From Bremia lactucae (taxonomy: Eukaryota > Oomycota > Peronosporomycetes > Peronosporales > Peronosporaceae), in NCBI RefSeq assembly GCF_004359215.1, contig NC_090613.1:1441382-1505381 (forward strand): a stretch of 64,000 nucleotides of DNA, given 5' to 3'. A program made the position numbers and the translations under genes. Below are positions 10,513 through 22,463 of this stretch, in pieces (within the stretch, counting starts at the first letter, position 1; each line of letters starts with the position of its first letter). Below the pieces are notes generated by a model. The model was given only the letters and a program-made list of their open reading frames with translations. It was not told the origin of the DNA and did no database searches.

Positions 10513-11550
10513 TTAGTCCTGGAAGTCGCAATTCTCCGGGAACGTGCAGCCTGAGCGCGTAAGCACGACCTGAGCGGCCCAGTGGCCAGCACGCACGCAT
10601 TGCTCAAGAGGTAAATCCAGCGCCAAGCGGGAAATGAAGCCACCAACAAAGGCATCACCAGCGCCGTTAGTGTCCACGATTGATGAAGTCTCCATCCTCG
10701 GCACATCATAAGTATGCACTCGTCCCTGATGCACTACAATGGTGGCATCCGCGCCTTGTGTAAAGACGACAGTGCGGCAGCGCGAGCCGCTGATTTTTTC
10801 AAGCTGTGCAGTCTTGAGGGCAATTTTCTTAATATCAGTTCCCCAGTCAAGCACCTTGCCAAGCGCCAATGCCTCGCTCTCGTTGGCAAATACAAAATCA
10901 GCGTACGGAATGACAGACATGAGCGGATCTTTAAATATCTCTACAATAAAAGGAGCTGCCAGGTTGAGAAGAAACGTTTTGTTGTTCTCGGAGGCATGTT
11001 TCGCAAGTGTAATGACAGCTGTGGGGGAGACAGTGAGATGGAAACCGGCCGAGTAGAAGAATTGGCCTTTGTGGATGATTTCTTGACTTTCTGGCTTGGC
11101 CAAATGGTCATGATGGAAATGGTTGGCAGCGGAAAGATCTGCAATGAGCGAACGCTCGGATTCGTGAACGCATACGGCACACGTGCCGGTCTTGATATTA
11201 GCGTGCTCGAGGTACGAAACATTGACACCGTCACCCTTGGCGCACTCCATCAACTTCGCGCCATGCTCATCTTTACCTACAGCGCCAAAAAACGCCGTAG
11301 CTGTCTTGTTGTGCTTGTTAAGCATCCACTGCGCCACGCGAATAGAGTTTTGCGTGGCGCCACCAGCCACGAAGGCAGGCTTGAGCGTCTGGAGCTCCTC
11401 GAACATGGGTACATGGCTCTCATCCGCGAGAATAGCATTATTCAGCTTGAGACCATATTTGTTGAGAAACTCAGGCGTGACATCGACCAAGATGTCAAGA
11501 AGTGGATTGCCGAGTCCTACGATGGAGAGCGTCAAGTCTTTCGAGGTCAT
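10513..11550 (-). CDS. Adenosine kinase (PfkB family)
   Basis: Phosphorylates adenosine to AMP with ATP (purine salvage; it also clears adenosine from the methyl cycle). 345 aa, uninterrupted, with a start ATG at 11550. The N-terminal GLGNPLLDI and the glycine motif GGATQNSIRVAQWML are those of eukaryotic adenosine kinases. The PfkB signature 2 is VDTNGAGDAFVGGF, with the catalytic aspartate near residue 299. The length equals that of the human and plant enzymes. It acts in the cytosol or nucleus. An open frame on the opposite strand (10714-11607) is a shadow. The MAK11 gene lies upstream in the same orientation, 255 bp away. Confidence 0.95.
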   Translation of the reverse strand: MTSKDLTLSIVGLGNPLLDILVDVTPEFLNKYGLKLNNAILADESHVPMFEELQTLKPAFVAGGATQNSIRVAQWMLNKHNKTATAFFGAVGKDEHGAKLMECAKGDGVNVSYLEHANIKTGTCAVCVHESERSLIADLSAANHFHHDHLAKPESQEIIHKGQFFYSAGFHLTVSPTAVITLAKHASENNKTFLLNLAAPFIVEIFKDPLMSVIPYADFVFANESEALALGKVLDWGTDIKKIALKTAQLEKISGSRCRTVVFTQGADATIVVHQGRVHTYDVPRMETSSIVDTNGAGDAFVGGFISRLALDLPLEQCVRAGHWAAQVVLTRSGCTFPENCDFQD

Positions 11551-11805
11551 GGCTACAAACTTAACGACTATGTATCGAAGGGGAAGTCAAAAGTTTGTAT
11601 CCAATGAAGATATGTGTATATCCGAGCCACTCAATAACGATCCTCCGTCTACAGCAAAATTCTCTCTTTCTATTTCAATGCCAATTTCTTGTATGTAAAA
11701 TTAAAAGAAAAAACGTGAGCATAAAAACGCAAGGGATTGAAATTTTGCAAATACAGTATCATAAAAATTCTATTGCGGTTTAGGCAGTCAATCAAGGCAA
11801 ATGTT

Positions 11806-13258
11806 CTACTTTGTTGTTGTTTTCTCCGTCAATTTGCGTTTCTTGTTTCTGTTGTCTTCATCTGTTGCGTTACTGTTGTCATCGTTTAACTCAACAATCA
11901 CGTGGGGAGTATTAAAAGATGGAGGAACTGGTGTCTTCTGCAAAATTTTCTTTTTTGCTTTTTTTGACTCAACAAGAGCAGTATCACCTTTATCACCTTC
12001 CTCAACATGTTGTTCGCTTGCGACGCATGCGGACAAACAAGTTACTCGAGGTTTGGTAAGGAGAATCGTCGAGGCTATCGGCTTTACGGATTTGTTTGAC
12101 TCTTCAGGTAATGACTCGTCCAAAGTGATTGAGGCAAAATCCCAAATTTGAAACGCACCACTAGACGTAGCCAGAACAATCCACGGTAGTTCATCCTTGC
12201 CGTGTGGGTACACCACTTGCAAGCATCGAATACGGGCGTCAATATCCTCGTGACTCACCTTTGCCATCAGTCTGCAACACAGATGCCTTAGACATGAGTC
12301 ATGAGAGACAAACAGCAGATGAAGCACTAACATTCCATTGATGGTCCAGATAGTTATTTGCTTATCATCCCCACCGCAGACAACGTATTTGTCAGTGGCA
12401 AATACGGCGCACTGAATCTTTTTCGAATGTCCCAGCGTACCTACTAGCTATTGTATACATTTAAATATCGATTAGCCACTGCTTTGGAGGTCGCAGATTT
12501 TGACCTAGAATCAGTAAGAAACCACCTCTGCATTCATATTAAAAACCGATAAGTCCTTGCCGAAGCCAAGACCGTAGTGCGTTCCTGTCTGCGAGAACAT
12601 CACGAGCTCCGCTTCCTTTTCCAGCCGACGAATAAAGGCAATTCGTCCTTTCACGAGATTCCACATACGCAAAGTGCGATCACGAGCTACTGAAAGACAC
12701 ATTTTTCCACTTGGATGCACTGCTATCGAGTTAATCTCTCCCCTATAAGCGATGAAAGCACCACCATTAATGATCGTGTACTTCAGTCACAGCACCAGCA
12801 TCAAACCACTCACTTGTGGCCACCAAGAATATGAAGACAATTCCAGTCTGATGTGCGCCATATACATATAGAGTAGTCGGCGCTACCACTAAGAACGTGG
12901 CTCTGGCCAAAGAACTCGAGGCTCGTAATGGCACCATGCTGCTCCATAAGACTGCCGACTTCCACACGCTTGTCGACATTGTAGATTCTACATACGCAAG
13001 CGCATATCAGCATTATTTTGCTCGTTATAACGATTCATAACTTGTAGTAGCCTCATCGCACTTGATCATTTCATCACTGGCACCAGACAGCAGCGTTTTT
13101 CCTTGCTTGGCGGCCATAAGAGCAACGCTTTTGATACACTCCGCATGTGCAGCATAGCCAAAGGTGAGTTTCATCTTGGTGCCTTTGCTTGAAGTGTCTG
13201 TCGGGCATTCCCAACCATAGAGCAAGCCTTCATATGTCCCAGCCACCACGCGAATCAT
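11806..13258 (-). CDS. WD40 ribosome-biogenesis protein MAK11/PAK1IP1 homolog
   Basis: Nucleolar WD40 protein needed for 60S subunit assembly (MAK11 in yeast, PAK1IP1 in animals). Five exons: 13258-13062, 12987-12814, 12742-12523, 12447-12332 and 12271-11806. All introns are GT-AG (72-83 nt), phases close, and the product is 390 aa. Recognizable pieces in order are MIRVVAGTYEGLLYGWE, LLSGASDEMIK then IYNVDKR, LSGSADYSICIW, HPSGKMCLSVARDRTLRMWN, GGDDKQITIWTING and a last blade ending FQIWDF. The C-terminal 90 residues are lysine-rich and end in KKRKLTEKTTTK, a likely nuclear/nucleolar signal, as in homologs. The start is the ATG at 13258; the GTG at 13294 is not used. Confidence 0.92.
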
Positions 13259-13812
13259 GTTGCCAAAAAGTTGACAACTGCTGGTGGACACCACATACTT
13301 CGTTTAAATGCGATCACGAAAAAGGATAATTGCAACTGTGTGACGAGTTAGAATGTTTATGTAACCGTTTGGGAGATCGGGAACTCTTACGCTTTTTATT
13401 GCACTAAATGGAACATATTTTGCCGAAATTGATGGATAGACCCAATTAGTTAGTTGAATATGGAACGAGAGATCTGTCAAAGCACTTAACTATTGTTGGT
13501 GGATATATAATGACAGACGTTCTGCCGAGCCGCTTATTAGGGCGCTACACCAGAACGCCCTCTAATATGGAACATGTCTCTCGACGCACAAGCACCTTCA
13601 AATCTGGTCCACTTTTGTGAAGTTTCGAGATACACGAAACCCAAATTCAGATTTATGTCTTTTTAGAAGAGGAGTGTATAGATAAGGATCAATGTCAATG
13701 TGTCAGATGCTAGCTAAACTTGTAAGTGATTAAAAATTTACTTATAAAGTCAGCTACAGTAATGCACAAGTTGGCACAAAATAATCTGCACAAGAATTAA
13801 GCAGCGCGGTGT
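13259..13812. other. Intergenic region; contains the outer end of the inverted duplication
   Basis: No gene was found. From 13384 on, the sequence is shared in inverted orientation with the right arm ending at 34521. The shared part holds the 3' flank of the duplicated gene. Confidence 0.5.
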
Positions 13813-15090
13813 TCATGATCGCGCACTTTTATGGAAAACGACAGAGCTAGGCTTATCCGGCTGTACGCCCATTAGTAAGAGTAATGTCTCGCGATGGTTC
13901 CACGACAGCACCATCTGCCGAATTTTGTCCCCCTCGAAGGTGAAGAGTGACTTCCCGCTGATGCAGATCTTCTCATGGCGTGGCTGCACGCCAAGAAAAG
14001 GATAGATCTGTGTGCCACTAAAGGTCCACGTGGCCAAAAGCTCTTCATTGCAACCTTCGCGCTGAATGACGTATTCCTCCATTATTCCATCGGGAAATGC
14101 ATCCAGAAGCAGATTCCAGTGGGACAACACAGCCTCGAGACCGTGCAGACCCTCAGAAATGTCAGGACTGATGAGCGTCACATCCTTTTCGTAGACACTA
14201 TTCGCTATTTCCTCTATGTCCTCAATGCCTCCTGTATTCCAAGCCTCTAAGATCCTATGCAAAACGTTATACCTTCGTTGGTATCTAATCTCCGCCTCCT
14301 TGACCTTGCTAGCGCTTTTAATGTTAGCGTTAAATTGTTTCGATCTCTTCAATTTTATCGCTGCGTTAGTCTCTCCTGCAGGTTTCGCTCTTTTTCGCTT
14401 GCGATCGCTGTGCATTGTATGGTCTGTCGACAGCAAAAGTACATTATCTTTGCACGCCTCTAAATTATGTAGCTCTGCGCCAAAGCCAAGGCTCGTGTCT
14501 ATGCTCGGGATCTGCAGCATTTGAAAATAATGCTTCTGATCATATATTAAAGTCTGATCGGCCGCAAGAATGGGCGAGTCGGGTGTAAAATCGATGTTTG
14601 CAAAGGGCTCGAGGAAGTCTTCAGCCGTAGCAAGCAAGTATTCGTCCAATTCCAAGTCCAAAGAAGCGTTTGCGCTTGCAAGGTCATCTGCGGCTGGATT
14701 CAAGCTGTCAAACGTTTCCTCCCACTCGCTCCATTCGCAACTTGGGCGAGAGGGCAAATGGGGTGATGTGGTGACATCGCTCTCAGGTGCACTGGCAGCA
14801 TCCGAGGAAGTGGATGCCGATGCGACAAATGGACGCATTGTTGAGATTGAGCGCGCAAGACTAGACGATTGCGGAAATGGCATGCTTTCCATATAGTTGA
14901 AGTGGTCCGCTGACACGCCCTGGTCATCGCAAAAATGATTTTGCAACCTATAGTGGCTCATTCGCAAAAATTTCTCTCGAATTTAATTGTCTCGCCAAAC
15001 TTTTTTAATAGGAATCTGACTTGATATTTTGGTCACAAAATGTGACGGACGTGCGTCGTAAAAAAAGTTTGTGAAGGCGTGCGAAAAATT
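13384..15090 (-). repeat. Left arm of a 1.7-kb inverted gene duplication
   Basis: This 1707-bp block matches 32816-34521 in reverse complement with few differences. It covers a whole gene, about 430 bp of 3' flank and about 130 bp of 5' flank. Just outside the inner end, both arms carry the same LTR in the same relative orientation. That suggests the LTR was already there when the segment was copied. Confidence 0.9.
13813..14961 (-). CDS. SnoaL-like (NTF2-fold) domain protein with acidic/basic N-terminal half, copy 1
   Basis: 382 aa starting at the ATG at 14961 (a TTG six bases upstream is not needed). The N-terminal half is serine-rich and acidic. The middle (about residues 190-235) is strongly basic, with RKRKRAKP and KLKRSKQ, a likely nuclear signal or DNA-contact region. 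The C-terminal 150 residues (from RRYNVLHRILEAWNTGG) look like a SnoaL/NTF2-like cone: SVYEKDVTLISPDISEG, the conserved W in LSHWNLLLDAFPDG and a final MVLSWNHRETLLLLMG. The layout resembles oomycete bZIP-like regulators, but I see no leucine zipper, so a transcription role is only a guess. The second copy at 32944-34092 differs at about nine residues. Both are intact. Confidence 0.78.
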   Translation of the reverse strand: MSHYRLQNHFCDDQGVSADHFNYMESMPFPQSSSLARSISTMRPFVASASTSSDAASAPESDVTTSPHLPSRPSCEWSEWEETFDSLNPAADDLASANASLDLELDEYLLATAEDFLEPFANIDFTPDSPILAADQTLIYDQKHYFQMLQIPSIDTSLGFGAELHNLEACKDNVLLLSTDHTMHSDRKRKRAKPAGETNAAIKLKRSKQFNANIKSASKVKEAEIRYQRRYNVLHRILEAWNTGGIEDIEEIANSVYEKDVTLISPDISEGLHGLEAVLSHWNLLLDAFPDGIMEEYVIQREGCNEELLATWTFSGTQIYPFLGVQPRHEKICISGKSLFTFEGDKIRQMVLSWNHRETLLLLMGVQPDKPSSVVFHKSARS

Positions 15091-15465
15091 CGGCAAGACT
15101 AATTTCTGCTGATCGTTACATTACATAGAACTTAACGTGATTAGCAAACATGTGAGTTTACGAACAATGACAGTTTGACATCCTAGCAGTGCAACATGAG
15201 TACACTTTAGAAGAAAATCGTATAGTAGCCAATGCCAATTGCTTATTAATAAATTGAATTTTAAGTATTCTAATTTTGCCTAAGATTGGAGGCCAAAAAA
15301 AGCAAAGGCGCATTGCTTGAATAATATTCCTAACAAGAGCTGATGCGCGGCTTCTACGGATTAATTATAAAATACATTCGAGCTGCAGCATAATCTAAGA
15401 GTCCCGGTTAAGGTCGCGACACGGCGTGCAAAAAGTGCTTAGTGACTAATTTAAAAAAGAATTTC
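15091..15465. other. Spacer between the duplicated gene and the 3' LTR
   Basis: 375 bp of AT-rich sequence without a gene. This stretch is missing from the right arm, where the same LTR (truncated) abuts the gene flank directly. Confidence 0.5.
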
Positions 15466-16247
15466 TGTAACGGGGCACTGCCGATGTAGCGGGGCACTAC
15501 GACTTGTACTGCTTCAGTACAAGTCCACTTCGCACTGCTTCAGTACAAGTCCACTTCGCACTGCTTCAATTGCGAGTGGTGCCTTACGTCACTTCACGTA
15601 CACTAGTACGTGCAGAGGAAGACTACTCTTTACGACAACTACCTTAAAGAGGGTTAAATGAATACTGTATTAATATACTTAAGTTTCTCTTCTTTCTATC
15701 TGTTAATGCTAACTTAATTATAACTAATACTGCAGGCGGGCACGTCGTAACGCGGCCACGCTCTACTTAGACACACACCCTAGCACAGCGAGGAAGCGGT
15801 TTAACCTGCTTCTCTTGCGTGCAGTGAGGTAGTGTGGTGGGCGTTAGCGACCCTACCCAACGCACTAAGTACTCTGGTTAAGTGTCGTCATGGTAGCAGT
15901 AATCCGGCTCCTCGTGCGCACTTACCAATAGGAAGTAGTTTTCAGACTGATCAATATTTAATCGTATCAAATATAAATACCTATTTTTACCATCTCTATA
16001 GATAACACTTAATATGTATTGCGAGTGTATCCTTCTAGATACCTCGCGTGACGGATGACGCTGGGTGTCATCCTTCCTAATGTGAATGCACCCATGTGCA
16101 TCACATACACAAGGATTGGTCACAAATGTGCACTACGCCCGAGTGCTGGGTCTACTTACTATAATTTAGTAATTGACCATCCCCTTAAGTACACTTGGTG
16201 TACTTAACGGGGACTGTGTAACATTAGGGCAACTTTAGCCGGTTACA
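15466..16247 (-). repeat. 3' LTR of element A
   Basis: 782 bp, bounded by TGTAAC and GTTACA. It is longer than the 5' LTR because the first 280 bp (15466-15745) are absent from the latter. This extra part has tandem copies of a 26-27 bp unit with CTTGTACTGCTTCAGTACAAG-like palindromes. It is shared with the LTRs of the element at 44225-50703, so the two families are related. Confidence 0.85.
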
Positions 16248-16261
16248 CCACCCCCCCCTTT
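16248..16261 (-). other. Polypurine tract of element A
   Basis: On the minus strand AAAGGGGGGGGTGG abuts the 3' LTR, as expected for the primer of plus-strand DNA synthesis. Its position also fixes the element's orientation. Confidence 0.8.
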
Positions 16262-16603
16262 ATGAACGAATTAATATTTTTAATTTCGTCAAAGAGGAGA
16301 GAGGAACTGCGAGCAGCTTAACGCGCTGCTAGTTCACTCGATCACTCTAGCGCACGTGTTTCCAATAACGGCGCCAAAGTTGCCACCTAAAAGGGGCCAC
16401 GTTGGTGGATCTCTGCGAAGACGCCAACTCAACCTCACACTAAGCGCACGCGCCGCGTTAATTCGCCGGCCGCGTCAAATGACTTAGTCGAAACGCCGAC
16501 AGCTACTGCTGCTGTCGCGTTAACAGGGCTAAAGGATCCATCCCACTTTAACAGCGGTGATGTCGATCCGTCGCTCATTGTCGACCACAATGAGTCGACA
16601 CCG

Positions 16604-17985
16604 TTGCCGTCACCGCATAGTAGTGATGCGGACAACGAGCTCATGAGGAAGGATGATGGCGCATTATTGCCCATACAAACTTCTCTCATGGCTCATAACA
16701 TAGAGACAGCAGCATTTACAAATGCTGTCTCGTCGTCTGCGCTGGAAAGCGCAGCGACCATTGATGAGAGCGCTGCCAATGAAGGCGCAGTCGCTTCTCC
16801 ATTGAGTAAAACCACAACGCCTTATGCTCAGACCATAATCCATAATGGTTCTGACATAGAGGATTCGAGCCTAAAACTCCGCCGACGACACGTGAACGTG
16901 CTCAGTCGGTGTCAAAAGCCAGTCGTTTAGAACGTGGCTATGTGACGGGTGGCATTCCAAAGATGCCCCTTCCAGCTAAATGGCCTCGTTTAATCGGGCC
17001 AAGAGCGTCGCTCCTAGAGCGCGCTCTTGAACGCGCATAATTATAATGGCGTCTTTTAATCATGGAAGACTCAGGGAAAATCGCTTGGGCGTATTTTCCC
17101 GATCCCGGTCGTGTTGCGTACAAATGAAACGCCCGACCAATACGAGGCGGAATTCCTGCGCCGCATCCATCCGCATTCCGATGCGATAAAACAGCGGTTG
17201 CAGCGAATTAATTTCACTCGCTTGCGTGTGAAAGAAATCATGGGCGGTACTGTACCCCCTGTTTCTTCTCACAACGCTACTTCTGCTAGTCCATTTGAGA
17301 CTAGCGTAGAGGCCTCAGCTGGTCCTCCTTTTCATAGGCAGCCACCAAGCCGGACACATCAATACGTAGGGTATCGATCGGTTCCTAAGAGTCAAAAATC
17401 TTCGGGTAACCTTTTTATTGGACGAGGATCTGATACCCTTGCCTCACGGAGCGGTGGGCAAGCAACTTTCCAACAAGAAGCGTTGATTCCCACCCGCATC
17501 CACCAGTGCAGGTGGCGCCCGATAGGAGTAGCGATCTCGCCCACCTACTCGCGGCTGCCTTACCTTCGTACGTTCAGTTGCATGCGTTAAGCGCTGCTGA
17601 ACGACGTATTGCGCATCTCGAGGGTCAAGTCTCACGACTGACCTCGGATCTCGTTGATGTCCGAGCGAAGGCTCGTCAGGGTTATGACCGCCAGAAGACT
17701 CGCTTGGACCTTTTTGAACGAATAATGCTGAGGGATCCGCGTTACTCGCGTGATGTCCCTCGATCTCCAAGTCCTGTTCGTGAGGGAGGAATCGGTCCGA
17801 TAGCTTTATGCCTTCTCCGTCCCCCTCATCCAAACGACGCTCGACTCACAGTCGGCGTCACCATCGGTCTCCTTAGCCAGATGGGAATATTTGACCTCAT
17901 TTGGGTCCACATACCGTTTCAGACGACCCTCGTAAAATACGGGGTGCGTCTTCATATACGGGGGAAGGGTGAGCCTATAATTTAG
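16604..17985 (+). pseudogene. Antisense ORF of element A (broken), coiled-coil protein
   Basis: Open frames 16604-16930, 17111-17590 and 17506-17985 run opposite to pol, between the integrase end and the 3' LTR. Their composition is protein-like: a serine/alanine-rich part, a middle segment beginning NETPDQYEAEFLRRIHP, and a charged heptad-like stretch (AERRIAHLEGQVSRL, then RLDLFERI) predicting a coiled coil. Frame changes near 17105 and 17580 break it. The 17111-17985 part recurs at 19922-20796 in the duplicated segment. No known family was recognized. Similar antisense frames lie at the same place in two other elements here. Confidence 0.5.
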
Positions 17986-19104
17986 GTCTCCAACCTCGTC
18001 AACCACTGTAAAGGGCCCAATGAAACGCGGCAACAACTTCGTAGTACCTCCAGGTAGTACAGAAATTGCATTTTTAGGTAGGGTAGCAGTACTTAATAGT
18101 ACATTTTCACTCACTCTAAAGCGTTCATTATTTTTGCAACCATTTCTGTCCGCATATTCTTTTTCCTTGTCCTGTGCGCTTGCCATCGCGTCACGGACTT
18201 TTCGTGTGATGGCTAATCGCTCATCCACAAAGCATTGAGCCTTGCTCACGCTTTTAGCATTTAACTCGCCTATGACACCGCCTAGAGGTCGGTTATAATA
18301 AGACGTAGTTATATTGACCACTGCTAAACTGGCAGGGTCACTAGGGCAAGTTTCAGTCTTTGAGATAATACCCTCATGGGTCATCGTCATATTGACGAAA
18401 CTATGTCCCTCTTTCGCACCGAGCATAGTGTGGGGCCCTTCCCCGCTAAGACTTGGGCTGCGCACAAACGAGACTGGCGTCTGAGGATGGCGCAGTCCAT
18501 AATATATAAAACGGCGTCTCACCCGTACTGGCGTGGTCACTGTAATTTATAGCGAACTCCACAAAGGGCAATTGCTTGCTCCACTCTTTGGGAGTTGCTA
18601 TAGTGCGTAAGACATCTGCAACGACCCGGTTAGCACGTTCTGTTTGGCCATCGGTATGGGGATGAGTTGCGGTCGACATGTGGAGCTTAGTACCTAGCAG
18701 ATCAAACACAAGTCGCCAAAAACCAGACGTAAAACGTGGATCCAAGTCCGATACTATGGACTCGGGCATCCCGTGTTGTCGGTATACAGGATCCAAGAAC
18801 AAGAGAGCTGCCTTCTTGCCTGTGATCGATGGTTACATGGGGCTAAACGCATCATTTTGACCAATCTATCTACAAAGACGACGAGTCTCGTCCGACCCGT
18901 GTGGTCGGGCGGCTTGCCAAACATGAAGTCCAGACTTACTGACTTCCAACAGATGGTTGTAATCGGTAGGGCTTCAGTGGCGCACTGCTGGACGGTGCGG
19001 GTTAATGCGCTGACACTGTTCGCTAGAGCGAATTTAGTTGGCCACCCATCTATGTAGATGTGACCACCAAAATTCCTCTGACACTCGTAAGAATGTCTTT
19101 TCAC
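17806..19104 (-). pseudogene. Integrase of element A, first copy
   Basis: Frames 19104-18754, 18802-18446 and 18540-17806 together cover a Ty3/gypsy integrase. The catalytic-core start appears as VFVDRLVKMMRLAPC, the second Asp region as SIVSDLDPRFTSGFW, and the third as HTDGQTERANR. The GPY/F-like module (RFIGPFTVVDEVGDLNYRL) comes at the C-terminal end and is followed by an acidic tail. The frame shifts twice within the core, so no full-length enzyme is encoded. Confidence 0.85.
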
Positions 19105-19237
19105 GGCCTAGATGCCCTTTAGATGGCGCATCATGGAGATCGTGAAGGATCATCAGCTTGAGAACTGTGCCATGAGGCCCATAGATTCTCAAGGGATCAC
19201 AAGGTGACAGCTGATGCCATAACAGCCATCGCTGTAG

Positions 19238-19846
19238 CTAAAGCGAATTAGCTTTCAAGTACGGAAGGAAAACCTTTCGTCCACCAAAGTGATCCAACAG
19301 CAGGCGACAGTGGTCGTCCTGACTGTAGCTCTCTTTTATCTCAGAGGCCAATGAGCTTGTCACGTGGTATGCCTTCACGGCTGCCAACGTGGACGGCTGA
19401 AATTGTGCTTTCGCACTAGACACACTTTCCTGGTGTCTAACCTCGAAGTCTGGTCTGCGCGATAAAGCGTCAGCCAAGACATTCGACTTACCCGGCTTAT
19501 ATTCAACTTTGAAATTAAATTCAGAGAAGAATGTGAGCCATCTTGCCATTCTAGGCGAGAGGTGCGGTGAGTTTATTGCGGTCCGCAGTGATGCGTGATC
19601 CGTATAAACCACAAATGGTTCGGTGCCCAATAGGTGCACACGAAACTTGACAAGAGCATACTTTATTGAAAGTAGCTCTTTGTCATGCACAGGGTAATTC
19701 AGTTCCGCGGCTTTTAATAGCCGGGACTGATAAGAGATGACACGGTCAACGCCGTCGTCATCCTTCTGCATGAGCGCGCTGCCGATTGCAAAATTACTTG
19801 CATCGCAGACGACGCTAAAGGGCTTATCCGCGTCTGGCAATGCCAA
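19238..19846 (-). pseudogene. RNase H region of element A (end of first copy)
   Basis: 202 codons of the Ty3-type RNase H: FSVVCDASNFAIGSALMQKD at the start, then the PVHDKELLSIKYAL and VYTDHASLRT motifs, and NVLADALSRRPDFE at the end. The frame is open but runs into the N at 19868 just before the RT end, so it is cut from its own RT. Confidence 0.85.
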
Positions 19847-19867
19847 GACCGGTGCCTCTACAAGAGA

Positions 19868-19868
19868 N
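19868..19868. other. Single N at the junction of the direct duplication
   Basis: The only ambiguous base I noticed. The sequence right after it (19869 onward) restarts exactly at the equivalent of 17058. The base right before it corresponds to 22593, where the second copy runs on into RT. That is the pattern of two contigs with overlapping ends joined without merging. Confidence 0.85.
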
Positions 19869-20616
19869 AATCATGGAGGGCTCAGGGAAAATCGCTTGGG
19901 CGTATTTTCCCGATCCCGGTCGTGTTGCGTTCAAATGAAACGCCCGACCAATACGAGGCGGAATTCCTGCGCCGCATTCATCCGCATTCCGATGCGATGA
20001 AACAGCGGTCGCAGCGAATTAATTTCGCCCGCTTGCGTGTGAAAGAAATCATGGGCGGTACTGTACCCCCTGTTTCTTCTCACAACGCTACTTCTGCTAG
20101 TCCATTTGAGACTAGCGTAGAGGCCTCAGCTGGTCCTCCTTTTCATAGGCAGCCACCAAGCCGGACACATCAATACGTAGGGTATCGATCGGTTCCTAAG
20201 AGTCAAAAATCTTCGGGTAACCTTTTTATTGGACGAGGATCTGATACCCTTGCCTCACGGAGCGGTGGGCAAGCAACTTTCCAACAAGAAGCGTTGATTC
20301 CCACCCGCATCCACCAGTGCAGGTGGCGCCCGATAGGAGTAGCGATCTCGCCCACCTACTCGCGGCTGCCTTACCTTCGTACGTTCAGTTGCATGCGTTA
20401 AGCGCTGCTGAACGACGTATTGCGCATCTCGAGGGTCAAGTCTCACGACTGACCTCGGATCTCGTTGATGTCCGAGCGAAGGCTCGTCAGGGTTATGACC
20501 GCCAGAAGACTCGCTTGGACCTTTTTGAACGAATAATGCTGAGGGATCCGCGTTACTCGCGTGATGTCCCTCGATCTCCAAGTCCTGTTCGTGAGGGAGG
20601 AATCGGTCCGATAGCT

Positions 20617-21915
20617 TTATGCCTTCTCCGTCCCCCTCATCCAAACGACGCTCGACTCACAGTCGGCGTCACCATCGGTCTCCTTAGCCAGATGGGAATA
20701 TTTGACCTCATTTGGGTCCACATACCGTTTCAGACGACCCTCGTAAAATACGGGGTGCGTCTTCATATACGGGGGAAGGGTGAGCCTATAATTTAGGTCT
20801 CCAACCTCGTCAACCACTGTAAAGGGCCCAATGAAACGCGGCAACAACTTCGTAGTACCTCCAGGTAGTACAGAAATTGCATTTTTAGGTAGGGTAGCAG
20901 TACTTAATAGTACATTTTCACTCACTCTAAAGCGTTCATTATTTTTGCAACCATTTCTGTCCGCATATTCTTTTTCCTTGTCCTGTGCGCTTGCCATCGC
21001 GTCACGGACTTTTCGTGTGATGGCTAATCGCTCATCCACAAAGCATTGAGCCTTGCTCACGCTTTTAGCATTTAACTCGCCTATGACACCGCCTAGAGGT
21101 CGGTTATAATAAGACGTAGTTATATTGACCACTGCTAAACTGGCAGGGTCACTAGGGCAAGTTTCAGTCTTTGAGATAATACCCTCATGGGTCATCGTCA
21201 TATTGACGAAACTATGTCCCTCTTTCGCACCGAGCATAGTGTGGGGCCCTTCCCCGCTAAGACTTGGGCTGCGCACAAACGAGACTGGCGTCTGAGGATG
21301 GCGCAGTCCATAATATATAAAACGGCGTCTCACCCGTACTGGCGTGGTCACTGTAATTTATAGCGAACTCCACAAAGGGCAATTGCTTGCTCCACTCTTT
21401 GGGAGTTGCTATAGTGCGTAAGACATCTGCAACGACCCGGTTAGCACGTTCTGTTTGGCCATCGGTATGGGGATGAGTTGCGGTCGACATGTGGAGCTTA
21501 GTACCTAGCAGATCAAACACAAGTCGCCAAAAACCAGACGTAAAACGTGGATCCAAGTCCGATACTATGGACTCGGGCATCCCGTGTTGTCGGTATACAG
21601 GATCCAAGAACAAGAGAGCTGCCTTCTTGCCTGTGATCGATGGTTACATGGGGCTAAACGCATCATTTTGACCAATCTATCTACAAAGACGACGAGTCTC
21701 GTCCGACCCGTGTGGTCGGGCGGCTTGCCAAACATGAAGTCCAGACTTACTGACTTCCAACAGATGGTTGTAATCGGTAGGGCTTCAGTGGCGCACTGCT
21801 GGACGGTGCGGGTTAATGCGCTGACACTGTTCGCTAGAGCGAATTTAGTTGGCCACCCATCTATGTAGATGTGACCACCAAAATTCCTCTGACACTCGTA
21901 AGAATGTCTTTTCAC
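20617..21915 (-). pseudogene. Integrase of element A, second copy
   Basis: Identical in its predicted peptides to the copy at 17806-19104, with the same frame shifts at the same places. Two real insertions would be expected to differ more. A 92-codon RNase H C-terminal remnant (22327-22049) precedes it in reading order. Confidence 0.85.
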
Positions 21916-22305
21916 GGCCTAGATGCCCTTTAGATGGCGCATCATGGAGATCGTGAAGGATCATCAGCTTGAGAACTGTGCCATGAGGCCCATAGATTCT
22001 CAAGGGATCACAAGGTGACAGCTGATGCCATAACAGCCATCGCTGTAGCTAAAGCGAATTAGCTTTCAAGTACGGAAGGAAAACCTTTCGTCCACCAAAG
22101 TGATCCAACAGCAGGCGACAGTGGTCGTCCTGACTGTAGCTCTCTTTTATCTCAGAGGCCAATGAGCTTGTCACGTGGTATGCCTTCACGGCTGCCAACG
22201 TGGACGGCTGAAATTGTGCTTTCGCACTAGACACGCTTTCCTGGTGTCTAACCTCGAAGTCTGGTCTGCGCGATAAAGCGTCAGCCAAGACATTCGACTG
22301 TATTC

Positions 22306-22460
22306 TCTTGTCAAGTTTCGTGTGCACCTACTGGGCACCGAGCCATTTGTGGTTTATACGGATCACGCATCACTGCGGACCGCAATAAACTCACCACACC
22401 TCTCGCCTAGAATGGCAAGATGGCTCACATTTTTCTCTGAATTTAATTTCAAAGTTGAAT
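22306..22460 (+). repeat. Inverted 155-bp RNase H segment
   Basis: This piece is the reverse complement of about 19502-19661 with several substitutions, while flanking sequence on both sides is in normal orientation. About 85 bp beyond it are missing. It destroys the RNase H frame of this copy. Confidence 0.8.
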
Positions 22461-22463
22461 AGA

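Noticed and set aside
10714..11607. 297-codon open frame on the plus strand
   Set aside because: It is the exact antisense of the adenosine kinase gene, whose product is clearly recognizable; it shows no domain of its own.
15525..15580. CRISPR-like direct repeats
   Set aside because: They are a short tandem doubling of a palindromic unit within an LTR of a eukaryotic element; no array.
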